Assembly (NCBI GenBank): GCA_910584255.1
Contig: CAJTXV010000028.1
Coordinates: forward strand, 1 to 20,369
Direction: 5' to 3'
Origin: an uncultured Bacilli bacterium
GTDB lineage: Bacteria; Bacillota_I; Bacilli_A; RF39; UBA660
DNA length: 20,369 bases
Each line of letters opens with the position of its first letter. The stretch's first letter is position 1. Positions 7,901 through 14,966 of this stretch are shown here, piece by piece. The notes under the pieces were generated by a model. That model had not been told where the DNA came from. It searched no databases and saw only the letters and a list, made by a program, of their open reading frames with translations. The translations under genes were made by a program, and so were the position numbers.

Positions 7901-9310
7901 GATTTACATGATCCAGATTTAATTTTTTTACCAAATATGATAAACTGTTGTATGGAACTTGGTGGAAAAGCAGAAGCCGATTTAGTCCATGCAGTAACCA
8001 ATAAAAATGGAAGAATATTTGCGATATACCAGGATGATCAAGTAAAAGCCATCAGTTGGGTATGGAGAAATAAACAAGTTATTTGTTTTGATAACGTAGA
8101 GGTAAAGAAAGAGAAAATAACAAAAGAATTTGGAGAAATCATCAAAGAAATATTAATACAAGCAAGTAATCATCTCCTTGAAATTTCTAAACAGAAAGAA
8201 CCTCCTGAAGAAGCAATAAGAATCATAACATTAGGAAGAAACCCAGTAGATATTGAAATGGACTTAGAAGAAGAAAAGTTACTTTCTAAGTATCAAGAAG
8301 AAATGTATACACCAGAAGAAAAGGAAAAGCTATATCTAGTAGATTCTAGTAAAGTTCAATATATCATAGCAGGTACTTACAGTCCTATGAAAGAAACCGA
8401 AGTAACTACGACCTACCTTTATCCAAGAAAACTTGCTCGTAAATTTGAAGAACTAGATATACAATACTTAGATCATATGATAGAATCAATTCGAAATCGA
8501 AAAGGAATAAAAGGAGAAACTCCCATCTATCAGCTTGGATACCTAGGAGAAGATTTCTATATAGGAATAAGAAATACTGGGAATATTGATACTATTTATC
8601 TAGATACAGATCAAAGAGTCATCTACGATGTAATTGAGGTTTTAGAGAAAGTAAGAGAAGAATATAAAAAACAACAAGAATTTCAAAGTGAGCAAGAAAA
8701 AATCACACAAAAAGTAATAAATACCCCCTATATGATAAAGAAGGAGGAAGCAGAATATTTATTAGAAGAAATTAAAAAATATCCAACATTTCAGGTGGAT
8801 CCCAATACCTACTACCATGGAAGTATATTAGGTTATATCATAGATATCATTCGAGATGGTTCCATCAATTGTAGATATAGATTAGGAAAAAGAGGAACTG
8901 GTAGTAATGGAGATTATTACGTTTGTGTCGCAAAAAAATTAGAAATTGAAACAAGGGCTTTTAAATCATACATTCAAAACAATATATCGATTATTTTAAA
9001 AAAGGAATTACCTGTGATTGATAAAACAAATTCAGAATTTAACTTTCTAAACCCCTTCTTTCAAGATGGAAAAAGAAGAAGTTATCACTCTGAAGATGAA
9101 TTCCAAGTAAAAGATAGAATTGGATTTTCTTATTTCGAAGGAATTTATGCACCAACTAAAACCCCAAGCGATTTAATAGACATTCGAAAAATAGTAGATA
9201 CACTAGAAACATTTCACCGAGATTTACCAATCATTAGTAATACTAGTAATACTATAGTTGATAAAGAATTAATTAAAACATATATAAAACCAAAAGAAAG
9301 TGAGAATTAA
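4964..9310 (+). CDS. Giant helical-repeat protein with possible ART-like C-terminus
   Basis: I do not recognise a named family for this 1448-residue protein. It has no signal peptide or membrane segment, so it is probably cytoplasmic. Residues 1-475 are Leu/Lys/Glu-rich and look all-helical. Residues 476-665 and 666-855 are exact copies of each other. Residues about 385-475 look like an older, diverged copy. A compact domain around 975-1040 carries NCCMELGGKAEAD and later ISWVWRNK, a layout that recalls acetyltransferase-like folds. The last 170 residues begin a segment with YYHGS (H1285), then RGTGSNGDYYVCVAKK, then SEDEFQVKDRI (E1379). This spacing resembles ADP-ribosyltransferase domains of the DarT sort, but that is inference. 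The next gene starts 4 bases after the stop, so both are probably made together. Confidence 0.6.
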   Translation: MEVLKQDKKELADLKSYDEISDFIEKNGPISKEDLRYLNQNLMKIMKSNEGYINDNSIIRFFINIEKVLPYTHHVIYLLLQLDDEKNIRKLIEMKREKLITILEYAFISPATIEDYQPDLEEIPHTFLPTIHNSTIDDYLNSLVLYTDYSKKNVVLAFIEELLPYLCPPNFNLELNLVFLLKNKNSIIQYMNNYLNQGKKQPLSLLWQVVVNHSSLLFSHIMGNIENIEFYMTGEETITPIQMIFKHYVMEKLTESQKKLLKEKIVDAIIPNKEFMTSKSIDRIGTISFIENILYLQEEFIKGNPYSESELYQQCIKTIQKRYYRSKDLIELKQITLHPEETTQDHYNELILKEKIEDYFSKVIIEEGSKESNTRKRKQDLLDTWIKLLETTSEKELLTFFKLKIPIHSLHNYTMEELNSYDPKDFFKLSKLMSQQNTPLYFNQEEVVLKSLIRLGSKISISSIKLLGTESHYLILKAISKIPKENKEAFSELLIKLLKLIEKRENGEPYKDTDLKKETLSLYQSWIKKVLNKDQIDPKIITFSFHKLIKTKDIETFLLKIDKIEKLVILHKTPYTKVNLDKFTLEQIEEFNPKQYKDIRNQIISLYNKKEHKKNELSFFNMFIDDIPEININTMALKLITILDYELVKILLKDPNITYDKLRAFLKAISKIPKENKEAFSELLIKLLKLIEKRENGEPYKDTDLKKETLSLYQSWIKKVLNKDQIDPKIITFSFHKLIKTKDIETFLLKIDKIEKLVILHKTPYTKVNLDKFTLEQIEEFNPKQYKDIRNQIISLYNKKEHKKNELSFFNMFIDDIPEININTMALKLITILDYELVKILLKDPNITYDKLRAFLDEIPNSMNQTKKFSECLKKHPHIFNLEESLLKDYYNWYMDLSNNLGKEVTYQDIVTYENCAKENLFKNPIYLPICNNILLIQKKDWSRNAYKTAALWEKQIIRTSSTIPELKGSLKEYTYKIVDLHDPDLIFLPNMINCCMELGGKAEADLVHAVTNKNGRIFAIYQDDQVKAISWVWRNKQVICFDNVEVKKEKITKEFGEIIKEILIQASNHLLEISKQKEPPEEAIRIITLGRNPVDIEMDLEEEKLLSKYQEEMYTPEEKEKLYLVDSSKVQYIIAGTYSPMKETEVTTTYLYPRKLARKFEELDIQYLDHMIESIRNRKGIKGETPIYQLGYLGEDFYIGIRNTGNIDTIYLDTDQRVIYDVIEVLEKVREEYKKQQEFQSEQEKITQKVINTPYMIKKEEAEYLLEEIKKYPTFQVDPNTYYHGSILGYIIDIIRDGSINCRYRLGKRGTGSNGDYYVCVAKKLEIETRAFKSYIQNNISIILKKELPVIDKTNSEFNFLNPFFQDGKRRSYHSEDEFQVKDRIGFSYFEGIYAPTKTPSDLIDIRKIVDTLETFHRDLPIISNTSNTIVDKELIKTYIKPKESEN
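6389..6958 (+). repeat. Tandem duplication, copy 1 (570 bp)
   Basis: This block is repeated directly in the next 570 bases. I compared the two copies line by line and saw no difference. The unit is 190 codons, so the reading frame is kept. It encodes residues 476-665 of the giant protein. Confidence 0.97.
6959..7528 (+). repeat. Tandem duplication, copy 2 (570 bp)
   Basis: Second copy of the 570-bp unit, encoding residues 666-855. The matching stretch extends to 573 bases when the junction bases are counted (6389-6961 against 6959-7531). Lack of any silent change points to a very recent duplication, gene conversion or an assembly artefact. Confidence 0.97.
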
Positions 9311-9314
9311 AATT

Positions 9315-10979
9315 ATGAAAAATTTACAAGAAAAACTCACTAGATATCTAGAAGAAACACCATTAGAGAAAATCACGATTGAAAGTATCCTAGCTACATT
9401 TAAAAAAGTAGATGTAAAAGATGATGATACAGATCTCTATTTATCACATGCTTTAGTGAATCAAAAGTATAAAATAGATGAAGCATTCAAAATGCTTGAA
9501 GTTTTATTTCAGAATGGATTAGATCCAAACAAAGAGGCAGAGTTTTCAGGATATACGTTTCTTCATATAGCCCTTTATGGTGCAGAAGTAATAGATGATA
9601 CTGAAGTAAAAGAAGAAAAAATCAATTCACATCAAACTTCATTCACGCATTCTGTAAAAATCATTCCCTACCCACTCTCTTTCTTTAAGAAAATGATTCC
9701 ACTTGCTAAAAAGTATGGGTTTGATGTAAATAGTAAAGATCTTGATGGAGACACTTTGATTCATACTGCAATTTATAGTGAAGGTTACTTTGACAAAATA
9801 GAACCCCTCATAAGACTCCTTGGAAAGGATTTTGATATAACTGCAAAAAATAATGATAAAAAAACTATAATAGATGCCTTAAACGATTCAATCAAAGAAG
9901 CTAAAACCACAAAAAATACGAAATGGAGTACCCAATTAAAGGAAGAAAAAGAATTACTCTCATCGATTATAAAGGCATCCTCAAATCCATTATTTTCGAT
10001 TCCAGAATATATTAGTGGCACCGTAGACATTTCTAGTTATCTAGACCCAGCTTATATCAAAAAGGAAATAGAAGCAAAAATAAATACCTTACTATCTGAT
10101 TTTAATCAGAATGAATTAGAGAAACTCACCTTGGAATCTACTTCTAACACATGTAAATCATTAAAAGAAAGTATAAAAAGTAGCGCACTAACAGAAGAGG
10201 AGAAAACAGAACTTTTAAGTAATATCGAGAAACAGGAAAGTCAAATTATAGAAAAATTAAAATCAAAAATCGAAGAAAATACCAATAAGTTAAACCTAGA
10301 CTCTAGTGTAGAAGAATGCGAAAATCTTCAAAATATCATTCAGAAAAGCTATCTTCCAATAGAAATCATTGAAGAGTTTGTAAATAGAATCACGAGCTTA
10401 ATATCTAAAATCAATCAGCAATTATTTTTGAAACAACTAAAATTAGACATTGAAAATATTCACACCATAAAAGATATTGAAAACTGTCTAACAAAAGCGA
10501 ATGAAATTATAGATCCAAGTATCAAACAAGAAATCATAGAAGGATTAAACAAACGCCACCAAGAAGTAAAAAGTCGACTAAATCAAATAAATGCTAAATC
10601 CCTAGTTACAAAAAATTTATTAGTTTTAGATGGAACGTACTTTGGAAATAACGAATATAAAAATGAAGAAAGAGAATCTTTTAAAAATTTAAATTTAAAT
10701 TTAAAAGAAATAAAGGAAGAAAAATTAGACTCTTTTGTAGATATTCAATCATTTGACGAATTTGAAGAAAGTCTAGATGCTCTTTCTGAAGAGATTACTT
10801 TGAATATAAAAAGTATCATGAAAAATCATATTTATAGTGAATTAGAAAAAGCAAAGATAGTAGATCAAACCATAGGTACCAATTTCTTAAATGAACTAAT
10901 AAATGAAATAGGGGAATGGAGGAAAGAAAATCAACCCCCAAAAGGAACAGTTCCCAAACAGAAAAAGAAAAAAGCATAA
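9315..10979 (+). CDS. Ankyrin-repeat and coiled-coil protein, partner of the giant protein
   Basis: Second gene of the operon, 554 residues from the ATG at 9315. An in-frame GTG at 9300, overlapping the previous gene by 11 bases, is also possible, but GTGAG at 9300-9304 serves better as a ribosome binding site. Residues about 45-190 contain ankyrin-like units: LFQNGLDPNKEAEFSGYTFL then HIAL, and GFDVNSKDLDGDTLIHTAIY, followed by a third, weaker unit. Residues about 240-540 are charged and helical, probably coiled coil. The tail PKQKKKKA is strongly basic. No enzyme motif or membrane segment is visible. It probably acts as a binding or scaffold partner of the upstream protein; that role is inferred only from the operon. 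Confidence 0.65.
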   Translation: MKNLQEKLTRYLEETPLEKITIESILATFKKVDVKDDDTDLYLSHALVNQKYKIDEAFKMLEVLFQNGLDPNKEAEFSGYTFLHIALYGAEVIDDTEVKEEKINSHQTSFTHSVKIIPYPLSFFKKMIPLAKKYGFDVNSKDLDGDTLIHTAIYSEGYFDKIEPLIRLLGKDFDITAKNNDKKTIIDALNDSIKEAKTTKNTKWSTQLKEEKELLSSIIKASSNPLFSIPEYISGTVDISSYLDPAYIKKEIEAKINTLLSDFNQNELEKLTLESTSNTCKSLKESIKSSALTEEEKTELLSNIEKQESQIIEKLKSKIEENTNKLNLDSSVEECENLQNIIQKSYLPIEIIEEFVNRITSLISKINQQLFLKQLKLDIENIHTIKDIENCLTKANEIIDPSIKQEIIEGLNKRHQEVKSRLNQINAKSLVTKNLLVLDGTYFGNNEYKNEERESFKNLNLNLKEIKEEKLDSFVDIQSFDEFEESLDALSEEITLNIKSIMKNHIYSELEKAKIVDQTIGTNFLNELINEIGEWRKENQPPKGTVPKQKKKKA

Positions 10980-10981
10980 TT

Positions 10982-11003
10982 AAAAAGGACTTCGCACGAA
11001 GCC
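10982..11003 (-). terminator. Second terminator downstream of nth
   Basis: On the minus strand GGCTTCG and CGAAGTCC (one bulged base) form a short GC-rich stem, followed by TTTTT. It lies just past the bidirectional hairpin at the nth stop codon. On the plus strand no T-run follows, so it acts only for the minus-strand transcript. Confidence 0.65.
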
Positions 11004-11022
11004 AAAAAAATGAAAATCTAAC

Positions 11023-11070
11023 AAAAAAAAGAGATATCTATTTATATTTAAAACAGATATCTTTTATTTT
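11023..11070. terminator. Bidirectional terminator at the nth stop codon
   Basis: Arms AGATATCT (11032-11039) and AGATATCT (11055-11062) pair around a 15-base loop. The plus strand continues with TTTATTTT and the minus strand with C then eight T. The minus-strand side overlaps the nth stop codon. It would end both the ankyrin-gene operon and the dnaD-nth operon. Confidence 0.7.
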
Positions 11071-11676
11071 ACAATGTTCACATTCTGGATGAATTGCCTT
11101 ACAATGATACCTACCAAAAAGTACCATTTGATGATGTCGCCTGCTCCAGGAGTCTTTTCTATATAATTTTTGAAGTTTCTTTTCAACTTCTAATACAGTT
11201 GCATTGTCTTTAACAAATCCAAGTCTCTTACTAACCCTTTCAACATGGGTATCAACAGCAATTGCAGGATAATTATAAAGATTAGATAAAACAACGTTTA
11301 CTGTTTTTCTTCCAGCGCCAGGTAACGTAACTAAATAAGTAGGATCATTCGGAACTTTTCCATTCTGCTCTAACACTAAACGCTTCGCAATCTGGGTAAC
11401 AAACTGAGCTTTTTTTTGAAATGTGCCAATGGGCATTAAAATCTGTGCTACATCTTGAGTGGAAGCATTTGCTAAGTCCTCTAAGGTTGGATATTTAGAA
11501 AACAGAATAGGGGTTACTGAATTAACCCTTTTATCCGTTGTTTGAGCACTCAAAACAACCGCAATTAATAATTCATAATCCTTAGAATACTGTAGTTCAC
11601 AGCGTGCATCAGAATATAACTCCTCCAAATAATTTTCAAATAAAAATACTCTTTCCTTTTGACTTATCTTATTCAT
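11038..11676 (-). CDS. nth: Endonuclease III (DNA glycosylase/AP lyase)
   Basis: Base-excision repair enzyme that removes oxidised pyrimidines and nicks the abasic site. The 212-residue product has the helix-hairpin-helix LPGAGRKT (118-125) with catalytic K124, and VDTHV (141-145) with catalytic D142. A [4Fe-4S] cluster site of C-x6-C-x2-C-x5-C is formed by C192, C199, C202 and C208. The ATG at 11676 is chosen because GAGGATGAGG precedes it and it overlaps the dnaD stop by 8 bases (ATGAATAA), a sign of translational coupling. An upstream in-frame ATG at 11706 would add 10 residues that do not belong to the family. The dnaD-nth order is that of Bacillus. Confidence 0.95.
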   Translation of the reverse strand: MNKISQKERVFLFENYLEELYSDARCELQYSKDYELLIAVVLSAQTTDKRVNSVTPILFSKYPTLEDLANASTQDVAQILMPIGTFQKKAQFVTQIAKRLVLEQNGKVPNDPTYLVTLPGAGRKTVNVVLSNLYNYPAIAVDTHVERVSKRLGFVKDNATVLEVEKKLQKLYRKDSWSRRHHQMVLFGRYHCKAIHPECEHCKIKDICFKYK

Positions 11677-12349
11677 TTTCCTCATCCTCAAACCAATCAT
11701 AGTCAAATAATTCTAGTTTTTCTTTTTGTCGTTGTTCTTTCTGGTATTTTTCTTTATCTACTTGAATATCTTCTAGTGTCTTAAGCCCTTTTTTATTCCA
11801 TGTATGTAAAATTTTATCCATATAACGAAGATTGGATATTCCATTAAAAACAGTTTCCTTTAAAGCAGCTAAAATAAGTTCTTCCGAAAAACCATTCTCT
11901 ACCCAAGAAGAAATAATTTCTCGCTCAATGGAACTAATTGGTCTCGCAAAACCATCAGATATTTGATCATAAATCGTTTTCTTTTCCTGATTTTGAATTT
12001 TTTCTGAATCCACCATATCCTCTATCAAAAATTGAGATAATTTTTCATAAAACAATCGAAGAGACAAATATTCTTCCATAATCCCTTTTTCATTCTTAGA
12101 AACTGTCATTTCGAGAAATCCCTTTTCCACTAAATGATCAATATAAATCATTACATCATTTAAAGAAATTCCAAATTCATTAGACAATTTGCTAGGATCA
12201 AAAACAAATTGTTCTTTTATATTAGAAAGATAAATTAAGAAGAGAAATTCTTCAAATGGTAGTGAAAACTTTTCACGAAGCTGAAACACATAAAGAGGAA
12301 CTACAAAACTCCTAGATTTAAAAATATTCATAATTTTCTCTGTTTTCAT
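11669..12349 (-). CDS. dnaD: DNA replication initiation protein DnaD
   Basis: DnaD helps load the replicative helicase at oriC and at restart sites in low-GC Gram-positives. The 226-residue product has an N-terminal winged-helix part (about 10-110) and a C-terminal DnaD/DnaB_2 domain (about 125-197). That domain includes ARPISSIEREIISSWV (135-150) and the YMDKILHTWNKKG signature (176-188). The tail is very acidic (FEDEENE). The ATG at 12349 is preceded by GGGGGT; starting further upstream would add 22 residues without a site. It heads a two-gene operon with nth and has its own promoter. Confidence 0.92.
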   Translation of the reverse strand: MKTEKIMNIFKSRSFVVPLYVFQLREKFSLPFEEFLFLIYLSNIKEQFVFDPSKLSNEFGISLNDVMIYIDHLVEKGFLEMTVSKNEKGIMEEYLSLRLFYEKLSQFLIEDMVDSEKIQNQEKKTIYDQISDGFARPISSIEREIISSWVENGFSEELILAALKETVFNGISNLRYMDKILHTWNKKGLKTLEDIQVDKEKYQKEQRQKEKLELFDYDWFEDEENE

Positions 12350-12385
12350 TTGATACCCCCTAAATTGTTTATTATTATAGCACCG

Positions 12386-12415
12386 ATTATAAAGAAATGG
12401 AAAAAAATTTATCAA
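12386..12415 (-). promoter_or_regulatory. Promoter of the dnaD-nth operon
   Basis: On the minus strand TTGATA (12410-12415) and TATAAT (12386-12391) are spaced by 18 bp. A second, extended -10 element (TGCTATAAT, 12374-12382) lies just downstream. Either places the transcript start 20-40 bases before the dnaD start codon. Confidence 0.6.
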
Positions 12416-12428
12416 TCTACTTTTCTTA

Positions 12429-13520
12429 TTATAAATAATAATTAACTAAATAGGCACGTATTTGATCTTTATCGTTCTCTAACTCCAAAGATAATATTTT
12501 TTCTTCTAAATCCTTTAGAATTTCTTTTAAGTAAGGACCTGGTTCTTTTTTCAAAATGGCACTGATTTCATCCCCATTGAGTGCAATATCCCCACGACTA
12601 TGAATCGATAAATTATTATATTGATAGGTCACATCTTTTTTAGAAATCCCCTTAATATTAGCAGCAATGCTATTGACATATAAACCATAAGTATATAAAA
12701 CTCGGTGATTTAAATTATTACAAGATAGAGCTTTTTGAATATTTTCAATTAACTCTTTTTCATTTCCTGTAAAAGGATATAAATCAGATACATTTAATTG
12801 TGCCCAAACACCAATTAAATCATCAAAATTAGAAACCTTATCCAAATTTGGTAATTCTAGTTCATAGTCAAGTCCTAACTCTAGCAGAAGATGAACTCCC
12901 ATTTTAACATTGACGCTCGTAAAAATACGATCTAGTTCTTCCCTTTTTCTCTGATAAGAAATTTCTTTTAATAAGTGCTTGGTCTTAAAAATAGATTCCT
13001 TAATTTCATTACTTAAAGTAAAGTTTAACACGGTTGCAAAACGAATCGCACGTAAAATACGAAGGGCATCTTCTGAAAACTTTTGACTACTATCTCCAAC
13101 TGTATGAATGATTTTCTCATCAATATCTTTCTTTCCATGAAAGAAATCAAGTACTTTCCCATCTTTATCTATACAAAGAGTATTCATCAAAAAATCCCTT
13201 CTTTTTAAATCCTCTTCTAAATCATCAATAAATTCAATCGAATCTGGTTGTCTATAATTACTATAAGATTGTTCCTTTCGAAACGTTGTAATTTCAAAAC
13301 GAATATTTTTTAAAATAACAGTAATAGAACCATATTCCTCAGTTGGCAAGCAAGCATCTTTAAAAATAGAGCGAACATCTTTTGGTCTAGCATTTGTACA
13401 AATATCAATGTCATTGGATTCTATTCCTAAAATATAATCTCTCACAAAACCACCAACAATATATGCCTGAAACCCATTTTCTTCCATTTTTTCTAGTATT
13501 TTTAATGCATTTTCTAACAT
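12429..13520 (-). CDS. cca: CCA-adding tRNA nucleotidyltransferase
   Basis: Adds or repairs the 3' CCA end of tRNAs, a class II nucleotidyltransferase. The 363-residue product shows GGFVRD (23-28) and the metal-binding pair D37 and D39 (NDIDI). It then shows LKRRDF (105-110) and the EDALRILRAIRF motif (150-161), whose Asp and Arg choose CTP and ATP. The length is slightly below the roughly 400 of Bacillus enzymes. Because both CCA-adding and restricted CC- or A-adding relatives share these motifs, full CCA addition is likely but not proven. A AAAGGGGA ribosome binding site precedes the ATG. The rhodanese gene ends 11 bases upstream, so both are probably on one transcript. Confidence 0.92.
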   Translation of the reverse strand: MLENALKILEKMEENGFQAYIVGGFVRDYILGIESNDIDICTNARPKDVRSIFKDACLPTEEYGSITVILKNIRFEITTFRKEQSYSNYRQPDSIEFIDDLEEDLKRRDFLMNTLCIDKDGKVLDFFHGKKDIDEKIIHTVGDSSQKFSEDALRILRAIRFATVLNFTLSNEIKESIFKTKHLLKEISYQRKREELDRIFTSVNVKMGVHLLLELGLDYELELPNLDKVSNFDDLIGVWAQLNVSDLYPFTGNEKELIENIQKALSCNNLNHRVLYTYGLYVNSIAANIKGISKKDVTYQYNNLSIHSRGDIALNGDEISAILKKEPGPYLKEILKDLEEKILSLELENDKDQIRAYLVNYYL

Positions 13521-13531
13521 ATGAATCCCCT

Positions 13532-13924
13532 TTATCTAACTATTTCATAATCCCAATCTTGGATACCACCCAAATCAAATACATTTTGATACCCTAGTTC
13601 AAGAAGTTTGAAAGATGCTTCTCTACTACGATTTCCACTTTGGCAGTAAACAATTACTTTATCTTCTTTTGAAGAGACATACTGAGAGATAGTATCAATG
13701 TTATCTAGTGGAACATTAATAGCATTTTTAATATGACCTGACTTATATTCAGAAAGAGTTCTTACATCAATAATATAAACAGAAGTATTTTCACTTTCTA
13801 TTTCCTTAAATACTTCTTCACTAGTAATACTTTGATACTTAGATTCATTATCCTTAGACTCTTGATTTGAGCTACATCCTGTAATAAAACATAAAACAAT
13901 CAAACCAATAAGTATTTTCTTCAC
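13532..13924 (-). CDS. Rhodanese-domain lipoprotein
   Basis: Single-domain sulfurtransferase-like protein anchored to the outer face of the membrane. The 130-residue product has a lipoprotein signal peptide, with lipobox ITGC placing the lipidated cysteine at residue 17. After a short Ser/Glu/Asn-rich linker it has the rhodanese pattern IIDVRTLSEYKSGHI (51-65) and the active-site loop CQSGNRS (94-100, C94). The start is a GTG at 13924. GAGGTGG (13930-13936) lies 5 bases upstream; the GTG at 13933 lies within that site. An extended -10 element (TGGTACAAT, 13948-13956) precedes it. The substrate is unknown. Confidence 0.88.
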   Translation of the reverse strand: MKKILIGLIVLCFITGCSSNQESKDNESKYQSITSEEVFKEIESENTSVYIIDVRTLSEYKSGHIKNAINVPLDNIDTISQYVSSKEDKVIVYCQSGNRSREASFKLLELGYQNVFDLGGIQDWDYEIVR

Positions 13925-13974
13925 AAATACCACCTCATACTATCTTCATTGTACCATAGAACATAAAAGAATGA

Positions 13975-14862
13975 TTAATTATACTTAGAATTTCCTCTTT
14001 TTGACTGTAATCTTTGACACTCCTTCACCTGATAAGAAATTCCTTGATACAAAACATAAATAGGATTTCTTACTTCATCATAATATAAAACTAATTCTAC
14101 TCCCTTTGGAATCACAGTATCAGATAAAATCAAATAACGGATATTAGAAAATTGAAGAAGATTATCTTGAATTGCTTTTCGAGAAATCCGATTTAAAAAA
14201 TGTTCCTTTTGAACCTGACAAGTACGATAACAAACCATTTTTTCTTTCTCAAGATTAGAAGAGATAATTGCAGAATGATAAACTGTTTTATAAGGAACAT
14301 TCAAAATATGATAATGATTTAGTAGTACTTCAATTTCAGCTGGAATTACTTTCAGACAATGAACAAATGAAATATAGGTAGGAGAACCATAAGTAGTTAA
14401 AATATAATATAGGATTTCTCTTACACTAAAACAATCATTTTTCTTACTTGAAACTTGATATAAAATTTTCTTCCTAGAATAATCAATCGCAACAAAATAA
14501 GTATTCTGATATTTCTTTACTTTGACAATAAGTAATAATTGCATATCTAAAGAAACAGAACTTAAAAACTTACATAAAAAAGAATAACTAACAGAATATT
14601 TTTTCCCACATTTCCTAAAAAAATCTAAATAAGAACAATAATCCCCCCGAAGATAATCTTCTAATATCTGACTCTTAATAGAATCAGAAATAGCTCCGCT
14701 TCGTTTCACTCTTATGTAAGTATAATGATTACTTTTTAACGCCTGATTTAGTTTAATTAAATATTTTGGATGATATCCAGTCTGCTTAGATAACTCAGTA
14801 TAGGTTTGACTTTTCTTATTTTTGAGTAATTTGACTAATTCTTCTTTTGAAACTTTTTTCAT
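13975..14862 (-). CDS. HTH protein derived from a DDE-type transposase
   Basis: The 295-residue product looks like a transposase of the integrase-core (rve, ISNCY-like) type that has lost its catalytic centre. An N-terminal helix-turn-helix is seen at about 18-42 (YTELSKQTGYHPKYLIKLNQ). The core begins with TYFVAIDYSRKKILYQVSSK (121-140), keeping the first acidic residue D127. It reaches YGSPTYI (158-164), where an active enzyme would next show Asp-Asn-Gly, but SFVHCLKV stands there instead. The end (about 250-280) resembles the small C-terminal domain of such enzymes. No terminal inverted repeats were found around it. A TATAAT lies 6 bases before the ATG, and no ribosome binding site is visible. 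It may be a domesticated DNA-binding protein or a decayed relic. Confidence 0.6.
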   Translation of the reverse strand: MKKVSKEELVKLLKNKKSQTYTELSKQTGYHPKYLIKLNQALKSNHYTYIRVKRSGAISDSIKSQILEDYLRGDYCSYLDFFRKCGKKYSVSYSFLCKFLSSVSLDMQLLLIVKVKKYQNTYFVAIDYSRKKILYQVSSKKNDCFSVREILYYILTTYGSPTYISFVHCLKVIPAEIEVLLNHYHILNVPYKTVYHSAIISSNLEKEKMVCYRTCQVQKEHFLNRISRKAIQDNLLQFSNIRYLILSDTVIPKGVELVLYYDEVRNPIYVLYQGISYQVKECQRLQSKRGNSKYN

Positions 14863-14868
14863 ACACTT

Positions 14869-14896
14869 ATTATACTACAAAAGGTAACATTTTAAA
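14869..14896 (-). promoter_or_regulatory. Promoter giving a possibly leaderless transcript
   Basis: On the minus strand TTTAAA (14891-14896) and TATAAT (14869-14874) are 16 bp apart. The start codon begins 6 bases after the -10 element, so the transcript would begin at or next to the ATG. Confidence 0.45.
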
Positions 14897-14912
14897 TATT
14901 ATTTTAACTTTT

Positions 14913-14942
14913 TTGATATAAATAAGTAAAAAGTAATATTAT
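14913..14942 (+). promoter_or_regulatory. Promoter of the HAD-phosphotransferase operon
   Basis: TTGATA (14913-14918) and TATTAT (14937-14942) are spaced by 18 bp. The start codon at 14967 follows with AGAGG at 14953-14957. It is divergent from the transposase-like gene. Confidence 0.5.
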
Positions 14943-14966
14943 ATGAGCGAAAAGAGGAAAAGCATT

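Noticed and set aside
9300..9314. GTG start at 9300 for the ankyrin protein
   Set aside because: It would overlap the giant protein gene and has only a poor AAAGAAAG site, whereas the ATG at 9315 uses GTGAG. The choice is not certain.
10679..10708. AT palindrome of repeated TTTAAA in the ankyrin-protein gene
   Set aside because: Explained by the coding run Asn-Leu-Asn-Leu-Asn-Leu; it is inside an intact frame.
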